Source of the DNA: an uncultured Clostridia bacterium
Lineage (GTDB): Bacteria > Bacillota_A > Clostridia > TANB77 > CAG-508
DNA: 11,219 nt
Reading direction: 5' to 3'
Assembly (NCBI GenBank): GCA_947624715.1
Contig: CANQLO010000044.1
Location: 1-11,219, forward strand
Position numbers and translations under genes: made by a program. Shown piece after piece: positions 1 to 6,563 of the stretch; position 1 is the first letter of the stretch; each line of letters starts with the position of its first letter. Below the pieces are notes generated by a model. It saw only the letters and a program-made list of their open reading frames with translations, did no database searches and was not told where the DNA came from.

Positions 1-240
1 ACTTATCAGTCAATGATTAGTTTACAGCCTCAAGGGACTACTTATGTGTGCTTGAAACAACTGCACTTGCACTGTTTATTATACTGATTTAATCTGTGAG
101 TTACAGAAATCTGCAACTCACCTTCCCGTGCTTTGTAGTATATATTCCTTAGAGGTATTATATAATAAAAATGCTTTAATCTCAAGGCTTTCATACCTAT
201 GTGTGCCTTTGAGCGAAGCGAGAAAGGAATGGAATTTTTT
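1..240. other. structured intergenic region upstream of sleB
   Basis: No credible gene is seen here. The region holds two related blocks: CTCAAGG then TATGTGTGC at 29-51, and again at 181-206, with 7 and 10 bases between the two motifs respectively. Each can fold: TCAAG 30-34 with CTTGA 51-55, and CTCAAGG 181-187 with CCTTTGAG 206-213 (one bulged T). Between them lies an imperfect palindrome, GTGAGTT 96-102 with AACTCAC 115-121, and an inner CAG/CTG. The second block would sit in the sleB leader. I do not recognise a known riboswitch. A small repeated or mobile-derived element is also possible. Confidence 0.45.
138..167 (+). promoter_or_regulatory. possible sigma-G promoter of sleB
   Basis: GTATA at 138-142, an 18-base spacer and TATAATA at 161-167 fit the forespore sigma-G pattern (about GHATR-18-CATWHTA) at all but the first base of the -10. 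A weaker sigma-A reading (TTGTAG 133-138, 17 bases, TATTAT 156-161) overlaps it. SleB genes are forespore-expressed in Bacillus, which favours sigma-G. The sequence is so A+T-rich that a chance match is possible. Confidence 0.4.
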
Positions 241-927
241 ATGAAAAATAAATTTAATGTTGGCATATTACTTCTGATTTCCATAATCTTGTTTATAACA
301 TATAATTTATTACTAAGAAACCAAGAAACTTATGCTTTATCAAGATATGGTTCAAGAGGAGATGAAGTAAAACAAATACAAACAAAATTAAAAAACTGGG
401 GATATTATAAGGGTTCAGTAGATGGAATATATGGAAGCGGAACATTAGCTGCTGTAAAAAGTTTTCAGAGAAAAAATGGATTAACAGCAGATGGAATAGC
501 TGGAACAAAAACTTTACAAGCAATGGGAATATTCTCATCAAGTTCTAGTTCAAGTTCATCATCAAACACATCAAATTCAAGTAATCTAAACTTAATTAGC
601 AGATTTGTTCATGCAGAAGCAAGAGGAGAGCCATACACAGGACAGGTTGCAGTAGCTGCAGTAATATTAAACAGGGTAAAAAGTAGTAAGTTCCCTAACA
701 CAGTATCAGGGGTTGTATATCAATCAGGAGCATTTACTTGTGTTCAAGATGGACAAATAAATTTAGCACCTGATGCCACATCAAAAAAAGCAGCACAAGA
801 TGCTATAAATGGTTGGGACCCAACATATGGAGCAATATATTATTTTAATCCGAATACGGCAACAAATGCTTGGATATGGTCAAGACCAATGACAATTACA
901 ATAGGAAATCATAGATTTTGCAAATAA
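241..927 (+). CDS. sleB: spore cortex-lytic enzyme SleB (lytic transglycosylase)
   Basis: A germination enzyme that degrades the muramic-lactam cortex peptidoglycan of spores. The protein is 228 aa. Residues 7-25 form a signal or anchor helix, about 34-96 a PG_binding_1 domain (RGDEVKQIQ, DGIYGSGT, FQRKNGLTADGIAGTKT), 99-108 a pure serine linker, and 118-228 the SleB/Hydrolase_2 catalytic domain. That domain has HAEARGEP, with E126 as the expected catalytic glutamate, AVILNRV, and the family ending (WSRP...IGNHRF). The start at ATG 241 gives a normal signal sequence. GGA 231-233 sits 7 bases upstream and AAAGGA 223-228 sits 12 bases upstream. An in-frame ATG at 229 and an extension to 199 are possible but would place odd residues before the signal. 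No ypeB partner follows; the next gene is an unrelated phosphatase. Confidence in the family is high. Confidence 0.95.
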   Translation: MKNKFNVGILLLISIILFITYNLLLRNQETYALSRYGSRGDEVKQIQTKLKNWGYYKGSVDGIYGSGTLAAVKSFQRKNGLTADGIAGTKTLQAMGIFSSSSSSSSSSNTSNSSNLNLISRFVHAEARGEPYTGQVAVAAVILNRVKSSKFPNTVSGVVYQSGAFTCVQDGQINLAPDATSKKAAQDAINGWDPTYGAIYYFNPNTATNAWIWSRPMTITIGNHRFCK

Positions 928-944
928 AATCTATGATTTATTTT
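906..944 (+). terminator. terminator-like stem overlapping the sleB stop codon
   Basis: A perfect 14-bp stem (906-919 with 926-939) and a 6-base loop span the last codons and the TAA of sleB, followed by ATTTT. It is A+T-rich and the T-run is short, so termination may be partial. The right arm can instead pair with AATCATA at 945-951, giving a smaller alternative hairpin. Confidence 0.55.
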
Positions 945-957
945 AATCATAAATTTC

Positions 958-986
958 TTGACATATGTTCTTTTTATCAATATAAT
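958..986 (+). promoter_or_regulatory. sigma-A promoter of the yqeG operon
   Basis: TTGACA at 958-963, a 17-base spacer and TATAAT at 981-986 match the vegetative consensus exactly. Transcription should start near 993, placing the SD site at 1004-1009 close to the 5' end of the mRNA. It serves the phosphatase gene and probably the two genes after it. Confidence 0.85.
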
Positions 987-1003
987 ATAACCATAAATAA
1001 CAA

Positions 1004-1046
1004 GGGAGGATGTATGATTATTTAAATATCATACAATAAAAGTATG
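1004..1046 (+). promoter_or_regulatory. unusual ribosome-binding region: SD, hairpin, then AUG
   Basis: GGGAGG at 1004-1009 is the strongest SD in the area, but the gene's ATG is at 1044. Between them TGTATGAT (1011-1018) pairs perfectly with ATCATACA (1028-1035) around a 9-base loop. Leaving out the hairpin, the SD-AUG spacing is 9 bases, which is ideal. The nearer in-frame ATG at 1014 lies inside the stem and meets TAA at 1023 after three codons (Met-Ile-Ile). Confidence 0.6.
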
Positions 1047-1523
1047 TTAAAACCAAAAGCACAATTTAAGAAAATTACTGATATAACTACAAAATTTTTG
1101 AAAGAAAATAATATTAAAGCAGTTATTTTAGATGTTGATAATACTCTAATAGATATGGATAAAAGACCATTAGAAAATATAGAAAAATGGATAGAAGAAC
1201 TAAAAAAAGAGAAAATCAAAATATGTATTGCATCTAACAGCATAAAAAAGAAGAAAGTTAGTAAAGTTGCTAAAATGTTAGATGTACCATATATATATTT
1301 CTCTACAAAACCACTAAAAAGAGGATTAAAAAAAGCAGTAGATATATTACAAGAAAAAGAAGAAAACATAGCAGAAATTGGAGATCAGCTATTTACAGAT
1401 GTAATAGGAGCAAATAGAATGAAGATGTTCTCAATACTAACGACTCCAATCTCCGGAGAAAAGACAAAATTAGGAACTATTAAAAGAAAAATAGAAAAAA
1501 TATTTTTAGAAAAACTAAAATAG
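1044..1523 (+). CDS. yqeG: YqeG family HAD-IIIA phosphatase
   Basis: A cytoplasmic HAD-superfamily phosphatase of 159 aa, close to the family's usual length of about 170. Motif I is LDVDNTL, with nucleophile D30 and acid D32. Motif II is ASN, with S64. Motif III is the lysine of TKP (K89). Motif IV is IGDQLFTDVIGAN, with D114 and D119. This set and the short cap are typical of YqeG, whose substrate is not well defined. The start at ATG 1044 is chosen because the family begins MLKP/MLKR and an in-frame stop lies at 1023. The SD problem is described under the ribosome-binding region. The gene lies first in a run with a prepilin peptidase and an M24 peptidase, 101 bases before the next gene. That gap is strikingly A-rich. 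Confidence 0.9.
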   Translation: MLKPKAQFKKITDITTKFLKENNIKAVILDVDNTLIDMDKRPLENIEKWIEELKKEKIKICIASNSIKKKKVSKVAKMLDVPYIYFSTKPLKRGLKKAVDILQEKEENIAEIGDQLFTDVIGANRMKMFSILTTPISGEKTKLGTIKRKIEKIFLEKLK

Positions 1524-1624
1524 AAAATGAATTAGAAAAACAAAAATAATAATTGAAGCAAAACAATAAAAATCAAAAGACGACTAAAATGAAAATAAAA
1601 ACAAAAGAAAATTAGGAGGAAAAA

Positions 1625-2359
1625 ATGTACATAAACGATATTCATATTTTATATTATTTTTTCATAGGATTATTGGGACTCGCAGTAGGACAATTAATGA
1701 ACTGGGCAAATGTTAGATTAGAAAATCATGAGAAGGTATTTTGCAAAGAATTTTTCACAACATATTTACCACATATGAAAATAAATTGTAAAATATTATT
1801 TTTTACTTCAGTAATATATGTGTTACTTCTATATTTTATAGGTTGGCAGATAAAACTCATAGAATATTTAATATTAACACCATTGTTAATATCAGTTTTT
1901 GTAATAGATTATAGAAAGCAAATAATACCTAATAGATTAACTCTTACAATGTTTGAAGTATCATTAGTGTTTACATTCATATCTGGTTTATCAAGTTTAA
2001 ATGTATTTTTAGATAGAGTTCTAGGCTTAGTTGTCGGTGCAGGGATATTTTTATTGATAACTTTAATAGGAGGAGTTATAGCAGGAAAAGAAGCAATGGG
2101 CTTCGGAGATGTAAAACTAATGGGAGCATTAGGACTTACTTTTGGACTTACAAGTACAATTATGATTGCAGTAATATCATTTTTATTAGGAGCAATTATA
2201 AGTTTAATTTTATTGATAACTAGAAAGAAAAAATCAAATGAATACATACCATTTGGACCATTTATAGTATTAGCAGCATTCTTGGTTATATTTGTACCAC
2301 ATAACATAATGTTATTTGTATTACTAAAGATATTTACATTAGGAATGTATAAAGTTTAA
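1625..2359 (+). CDS. A24 family prepilin peptidase, reduced N-terminal domain
   Basis: A polytopic membrane aspartyl protease that would cut the leader of type IV pilin-like proteins at the inner face of the membrane. The protein is 244 aa. The catalytic aspartates are visible: D95 in DYRKQIIPN and D162 in GFGDVKLMG. IPFGPF follows at 208-213, as in the family. Hydrophobic segments lie near 8-25, 57-72, 78-95, 107-121, 131-153, 170-198 and 210-236. The N-terminus keeps the G...N...RL pattern (residues 22-32), but the two CxxC pairs of the usual zinc-binding, N-methylating domain are absent; only single cysteines C40 and C55 remain. Methylation of the pilin N-terminus may therefore be lost. 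SD AGGAGG at 1614-1619 is 5 bases from the ATG. No pilin gene is in the window. Confidence 0.9.
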   Translation: MYINDIHILYYFFIGLLGLAVGQLMNWANVRLENHEKVFCKEFFTTYLPHMKINCKILFFTSVIYVLLLYFIGWQIKLIEYLILTPLLISVFVIDYRKQIIPNRLTLTMFEVSLVFTFISGLSSLNVFLDRVLGLVVGAGIFLLITLIGGVIAGKEAMGFGDVKLMGALGLTFGLTSTIMIAVISFLLGAIISLILLITRKKKSNEYIPFGPFIVLAAFLVIFVPHNIMLFVLLKIFTLGMYKV

Positions 2360-2379
2360 ATAAAAGGAAATGATTTTTT

Positions 2380-3441
2380 ATGAACTATAAAATTAGAAGT
2401 CTAAGAGAAAAAATGAAATTATTAGATATTGATGGATTGATTATAACAAATCCAATTAATATCAAATACATAACTGGAACAAATGCAGAAGGAATGTTTT
2501 TGTTAACAAATAAAGAAAATGTTTTAATAACAGATGCGAGATATATTGAAGAAGTTAACAATAACATTACAATTAGTGATGAGATAATTGTATATGATGG
2601 AATAAGTGTTTCAGAAAATGATTATTTAGGCTTCTTTTCAGAATGTTCAAAAATAGGAATCGAAGAAAATTATGTAACTTATGCAAAATATCAAAACTAT
2701 GTTAGAAAATTTAGATTAAAAGAAACAGTTGATACAAATTATATAATCGAAAATATGAGAATGATAAAAGATGAGGATGAAATATCAAAAATACGAAAAG
2801 CTTGTGAAATAACGGATAATTGCTTTAGATATTTACTAGATTTTATCAAAGTTGGAATGACAGAAAAAGAGATAGCTTTAGAAATTGAAAAATATTTTAT
2901 AAAAAAAGGTGCTGATGGAGAAGCTTTTGAAACAATAGTTGCAAGTGGAGAAAATGCGTCAAAACCACATGCTGTACCAACAGATAGGAAGATAGAAAAT
3001 GGAGATGTTATAGTAATAGATTTTGGTGCGAAATATAAAGGATACTGCAGTGATATGACAAGAACTATTTTTGTTGGTAATGTAGATGAAGAAACAAAAA
3101 GTTTATATAATTTTATATTAGATTGTCAAACAAGAGCAACCAGTAAGATTAAAGACAATGCAGAAGGAAAGCTAATAGCCAAAAGCTTAGAAAATGAATT
3201 TAATAATAGAAATCAAACCATGATACATGCTTTAGGACATGGTGTAGGACTTGAGGTACATGAAATTCCTATAATAAGCACAAAATCATGTTTTACATTA
3301 AAGGAAAACATGGTTGTCACTAATGAACCAGGAATTTATCTTCCAGGTAAACTAGGAATAAGAATAGAAGATACTATTTTAGTAAATAAGATGACATCAG
3401 AAGTATTAACAAAGTCAGATAAAAAACTAACGATTATTTAA
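2380..3441 (+). CDS. M24 family Xaa-Pro (aminopeptidase P/prolidase-like) metallopeptidase
   Basis: A cytoplasmic dimetal peptidase that removes or splits residues before proline. The protein is 353 aa, normal for the short YqhT/PepQ type. Residues 1-120 form the creatinase N-terminal domain (starting RSLREKMKLLDIDGLIITNP). The pita-bread domain follows from about 130. All five metal ligands are present: D214 in DFGAKY, D225 in SDMTRT, H287 in LGHGVGLEVHE, E316 in NEPGIY and E330 in RIEDT. H294 of VHE is also kept. The start ATG 2380 follows AAAGGA at 2363-2368 with 11 bases between, 20 bases after the prepilin peptidase stop, so co-transcription is likely. In many Firmicutes efp (elongation factor P) follows this gene; here a terminator does. 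Aminopeptidase versus dipeptidase cannot be decided from sequence alone. Confidence 0.92.
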   Translation: MNYKIRSLREKMKLLDIDGLIITNPINIKYITGTNAEGMFLLTNKENVLITDARYIEEVNNNITISDEIIVYDGISVSENDYLGFFSECSKIGIEENYVTYAKYQNYVRKFRLKETVDTNYIIENMRMIKDEDEISKIRKACEITDNCFRYLLDFIKVGMTEKEIALEIEKYFIKKGADGEAFETIVASGENASKPHAVPTDRKIENGDVIVIDFGAKYKGYCSDMTRTIFVGNVDEETKSLYNFILDCQTRATSKIKDNAEGKLIAKSLENEFNNRNQTMIHALGHGVGLEVHEIPIISTKSCFTLKENMVVTNEPGIYLPGKLGIRIEDTILVNKMTSEVLTKSDKKLTII

Positions 3442-3492
3442 AATGTAACTTATATTTAAAATTATTGTAATAATAAAAAATTGGGATTAAGA

Positions 3493-3532
3493 AAGTTTAA
3501 ACAAATAAATAAGTTTAAGCTTTTTTATTTTT
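3493..3532 (+). terminator. intrinsic terminator after the M24 peptidase
   Basis: AAGTTTAAAC (3493-3502) pairs with GTTTAAGCTT (3513-3522), one G-U pair, around a 10-base loop. It runs directly into TTTTTTATTTTT. It ends the yqeG-peptidase unit and isolates ftsE. Confidence 0.85.
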
Positions 3533-3584
3533 ACTTTATTTTACAAAAATACCCCAAATTACCTTAAAAATTTCAAAATAGTAC

Positions 3585-3613
3585 TTGAAAATATATTTAT
3601 TTATTGATATGAT
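3585..3613 (+). promoter_or_regulatory. sigma-A promoter of ftsEX
   Basis: TTGAAA at 3585-3590, 17 bases, then TATGAT at 3608-3613 (5 of 6 matches in each box). Transcription would start near 3620, about 30 bases before the ftsE ATG. It lies right after the terminator, so ftsEX starts its own unit. Confidence 0.75.
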
Positions 3614-3651
3614 GTGAATGATAATTATAAAACAAAAAAGGAAGAACAATA

Positions 3652-4335
3652 ATGATTGAATTTAGAAATGTAAGCAAAGCATATACAAGTGGCTTAGAAG
3701 CTGTACATAATGCTAATTTTACAATAGAAAAAGGCGAATTCGCTTTTCTAGTAGGAAGCTCAGGTTCAGGAAAATCAACAATAATAAAATTGATATTAAA
3801 AGAAGAAGAGCCAACTTCAGGAAACATAATTATAAATGGAAAAGATACAACATTTTTAAAACCAAGTAGGGTACCATATTTGAGAAGAAGTATGGGAATA
3901 GTTTTTCAAGACTTTAGATTATTGCCTGATAAAACTGTTTACGAAAATGTTGCTTTTGCTATGCATGTTGTTAGGGCAACACCAAAACATATTAGAAGAC
4001 AAGTACCAATGGTATTATCACAAGTGGGGCTTAAAGATAAAGCAAATGTTTATCCAAATGAATTATCAGGAGGAGAGCAACAGAGAGTAGCATTAGCAAG
4101 AGCCATAGTAAATAATCCATCAATGTTGATTGCAGATGAGCCAACAGGAAACTTAGATCCAAATACTGCATGGGATATAATGGGGTTACTAAATGATATA
4201 AATTTAAGAGGAACAACTGTAGTTGTTGCAACACATGCAAAGGATATAGTTGATAAAATGAATAAAAGAGTTATTCGTATTGACCAAGGTAATATTATAC
4301 GTGATGAAAAAGGTGGGTATGACGGTGAAATATAA
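3652..4335 (+). CDS. ftsE: cell division ABC transporter ATP-binding protein FtsE
   Basis: The cytoplasmic ATPase of the FtsEX complex, which uses ATP cycles to activate peptidoglycan hydrolases outside the membrane rather than transporting a solute. The protein is 227 aa, the normal length. Walker A is GSSGSGKST (35-43), Q-loop Q86 in VFQDFRLL (a typical FtsE stretch), signature LSGGE (138-142), Walker B LIADEPTGNLD with E163, and H-loop H195. SD AAGGA at 3638-3642 lies 9 bases before ATG. The 3' end overlaps ftsX by 17 bases, indicating translational coupling. Confidence 0.97.
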   Translation: MIEFRNVSKAYTSGLEAVHNANFTIEKGEFAFLVGSSGSGKSTIIKLILKEEEPTSGNIIINGKDTTFLKPSRVPYLRRSMGIVFQDFRLLPDKTVYENVAFAMHVVRATPKHIRRQVPMVLSQVGLKDKANVYPNELSGGEQQRVALARAIVNNPSMLIADEPTGNLDPNTAWDIMGLLNDINLRGTTVVVATHAKDIVDKMNKRVIRIDQGNIIRDEKGGYDGEI

Positions 4336-5224
4336 TAGTTTTGGATATTTAATTGGAGAAGGTTTCAGAAGTGTAGGAAAGCAAAAGAAAATGACAAGTG
4401 CTTCTATAATCATTATGTGTGCAACAATGTTTATATTTGGTGTATTTTATCTTATAGGTGAAAATATTAACTTCATCATGAAACAGGTTGAAAGTCAACA
4501 AGGAATGAGAGTAATAATTTCAGATGAAGCAACAGAAGATGAAATAACAAGTATGGAAACGAAGATTAGACAAATAGATGGAGTAAATCAAGTAACATTT
4601 TACTCACAAGAAGATGCTTTAGCATCAATAAAAGAAAGATTGGGTGGAAATTTAGAGATACTAGAAGATTATGAAAATGACAATCCATTTCCAGACTCAT
4701 ATTTTGTTACATTAACAGATTTAAATTTAAATAGTCAAGTTCAGGAACAGATTTTAAAAATAGATGGTGTAGAGGAAATTACAGCAAGAGATGATACAAT
4801 ATCATCTTTAGCAACAGTAGCAAATGGAATACAAATGGCAACAATAGCATTACTTGTAATTTTGGTAGTAATTTCAATATTTATAATATCATATACAATA
4901 AAACTTACAGTGTATGCAAGAAGAAGAGAAATATCAATTATGAAATATGTAGGTGCTACAAACAGTTTCATAAGAGGACCATTTATAGTAGAAGGTATTA
5001 TAATTGGAGTTGTATCAGCACTTATTACATTAGCAATAGTAGGACTAGCATATAACTCAGCAATAAATGGAATCTTATCATCATCAGTAATACAAATAAT
5101 AAATATGACACTATATAGTTTCAAAGATATATTCCTAAGATTACTAATAGTTTATTTAGTATTAGGAACAGGAATAGGAATAATTGGAAGTATAATTTCA
5201 ATGAGAAAATACTTAAAAGTTTAG
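4319..5224 (+). CDS. ftsX: cell division protein FtsX
   Basis: The membrane partner of FtsE: four-helix topology with a large outer loop that binds the hydrolase. The protein is 301 aa. TM1 lies at about 26-47, the extracellular domain at about 48-168 (with the conserved NPFPDSY at 122-128), and TM2 at about 170-195. The cytoplasmic coupling motif RRREISIMKYVGATN (201-215) follows, then TM3 at about 221-246 and TM4 at about 271-295. ATG 4319 is chosen over an upstream in-frame start at 4280 because AAAAAGG at 4307-4313 is 5 bases away and the protein then begins with the usual YNSFGYLIGEGF. The first gene after it encodes a PcsB-like hydrolase, the expected partner. Confidence 0.96.
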   Translation: MTVKYNSFGYLIGEGFRSVGKQKKMTSASIIIMCATMFIFGVFYLIGENINFIMKQVESQQGMRVIISDEATEDEITSMETKIRQIDGVNQVTFYSQEDALASIKERLGGNLEILEDYENDNPFPDSYFVTLTDLNLNSQVQEQILKIDGVEEITARDDTISSLATVANGIQMATIALLVILVVISIFIISYTIKLTVYARRREISIMKYVGATNSFIRGPFIVEGIIIGVVSALITLAIVGLAYNSAINGILSSSVIQIINMTLYSFKDIFLRLLIVYLVLGTGIGIIGSIISMRKYLKV

Positions 5225-5263
5225 ATTAAGATTTAAAGATGTAAAATTTTAATGGAGGTACAT

Positions 5264-6439
5264 ATGAAAAGCAAGATTATATCAATTATGACTATAATAC
5301 TGTTTATAGGTACATATTTTGCAAATGTGAGTCTGGCGGTAAATCAATCTGACATAGATAAATGGAAAGAAGAAGCAAATCAAGCTCAACGAGAAAAAAA
5401 TGAAATTTCACAACAAAAAGCCAATGAGAAAAGCGAATTAGAGAAAATTAATGAGCAATTAAACACTTTAAATAACGAAATTATGGCATTAGAAGGACAA
5501 TTAAGTGAATTAAATAGTTCTATTGAGCAAAAACAATCAGAAATAGAACAAAAACAAAAAGAATTAGAAGAAAAACAAGAACTTTTAAAAAAGAGATTAG
5601 TATCATTATATAAAAATGGTGGACTAAGTTATTTAGATGTTTTATTAGGAGCAACAAGTTATATGGACATGCTTGCCTCATTTGATGCATTAGAACAAAT
5701 AGCTGATGCTGATACAAAACTAATAAATAAGGTAACAGAAGAAAAGAAAGAAATAGAACAAGCAAAAACAGAATTAGAAGAAAAGAAAAAGCAAGTAGAT
5801 AGCGTTAAAGCTCAGAAAGATGCTAAAAGTGTTGAACTAACAGAAATGCAAGATGCTAAAGAAAGCAAGATAGCATCATTAACAGAAGAAGAAAAAGCAA
5901 AAGAAAGAAAAATATCAGAATTTCAAGCAGCTATTAGAAAAGGCGAAGAAGAAATTCAAAGACAACTAGCTAATCAAGGAGTAAGTTCAGGTGGAGGTTG
6001 GGTTGATAATTCAGCAGGAAATCTAGGTTGGCCACTTCCAAGTCAGTATGCTAGATATGCATATATAACATCATATTTTGGACCAAGAAGACAGCCAACA
6101 GCAGGAGCATCAACTAACCACGGAGCAATAGATATAGGAGTTTCATTTCAGCCATTATATGCAGCAGAATCAGGAACAGTAGTTACTGCAGGAGTTGTAT
6201 CAGGATATGGTAACTTCATAATGATATGGCACAGCGCAAGAGGACAACTATATACAGCTTATGGACATTTATCACAAATTTATGTAAAAGTAGGACAAAC
6301 AGTAGCAAGAGGTCAACAGATTGGTGTAACAGGAAATACAGGAATAACTACAGGACCACACTTACATTTTGAAGTAAGAGCAGGGGGAAGCGGTTCAGGA
6401 TATAGAAAAGACCCATTAAATTATGTTTCGATATCATAA
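5264..6439 (+). CDS. secreted coiled-coil M23 peptidoglycan endopeptidase (PcsB/CwlO/EnvC-like)
   Basis: A likely FtsX-activated murein hydrolase cutting peptide cross-links outside the membrane. The protein is 391 aa: signal peptide about 1-25 (cleavage after VSLA), long coiled coils at about 29-112 and 150-235 flanking the helical block LLKKRLVSLYKNGG...YLDVLL (107-128), then a Gly/Ser hinge (241-245) and a LytM/M23 domain from about 252. Zinc ligands H286 and D290 (NHGAIDIG) and H368 (HLHFEVR) are present, with H335 (YGHLS) and H366. The ATG at 5252 is inside the SD (GGAGG 5254-5258), so translation should begin at 5264, 5 bases after it. It starts 39 bases after ftsX, in the same operon. 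An active site is intact, unlike EnvC, whose LytM domain is degenerate. Confidence 0.93.
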   Translation: MKSKIISIMTIILFIGTYFANVSLAVNQSDIDKWKEEANQAQREKNEISQQKANEKSELEKINEQLNTLNNEIMALEGQLSELNSSIEQKQSEIEQKQKELEEKQELLKKRLVSLYKNGGLSYLDVLLGATSYMDMLASFDALEQIADADTKLINKVTEEKKEIEQAKTELEEKKKQVDSVKAQKDAKSVELTEMQDAKESKIASLTEEEKAKERKISEFQAAIRKGEEEIQRQLANQGVSSGGGWVDNSAGNLGWPLPSQYARYAYITSYFGPRRQPTAGASTNHGAIDIGVSFQPLYAAESGTVVTAGVVSGYGNFIMIWHSARGQLYTAYGHLSQIYVKVGQTVARGQQIGVTGNTGITTGPHLHFEVRAGGSGSGYRKDPLNYVSIS

Positions 6440-6453
6440 TATATTTATTTAAA

Positions 6454-6490
6454 GTAAGGACACAACCAATAATTTACAATGTGTCCTTAC
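6454..6490. other. perfect 11-bp stem-loop between the M23 genes
   Basis: GTAAGGACACA (6454-6464) and TGTGTCCTTAC (6480-6490) are exact complements around a 15-base loop, and have higher G+C than their surroundings. On the + strand an A-run, not a T-run, follows, so it is not a standard terminator. It could be an mRNA-stabilising or processing hairpin at the 3' end of the first M23 message, or a protein-binding operator for the next gene. Confidence 0.7.
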
Positions 6491-6508
6491 AAAAAAATGA
6501 ATAACAAT

Positions 6509-6537
6509 TTAATTTACTGAATAAATTTATTTATAAT
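6509..6537 (+). promoter_or_regulatory. weak possible promoter of the second M23 gene
   Basis: TATAAT at 6532-6537 is perfect, but the box 17 bases upstream (TTAATT at 6509-6514) matches only three of six -35 positions. Transcription would begin about 20 bases before the ATG, just before the SD. It would let the M23-S41 pair be made apart from ftsEX. Confidence 0.3.
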
Positions 6538-6563
6538 AAAAATAATATGAAAAGGAGGAATTG

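Noticed and set aside
199..240. Extended N-terminus for SleB from 199 or 229
   Set aside because: The added residues precede an already complete signal sequence, and the ATG at 241 has GGA at a proper distance.
42..284. An 80-codon open frame on the - strand, with an inner start at 194 giving 50 aa
   Set aside because: It runs into the sleB start, has no clear SD and lies on palindromic repeat sequence. I see no recognisable domain.
1524..1624. Small gene between yqeG and the prepilin peptidase
   Set aside because: The A-rich spacer has stops in the frames I checked and only one SD, which serves the next gene.
4280..4318. Longer FtsX from 4280
   Set aside because: It would add 13 residues within ftsE that the family lacks, and a good SD precedes 4319.
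5520..5765. Antisense open frames across the coiled-coil genes (also 7171-7437, 10011-10274 and others)
   Set aside because: Leu/Phe/Ile-rich translations opposite A-rich coding strands, with no start signals: shadows of the real genes.
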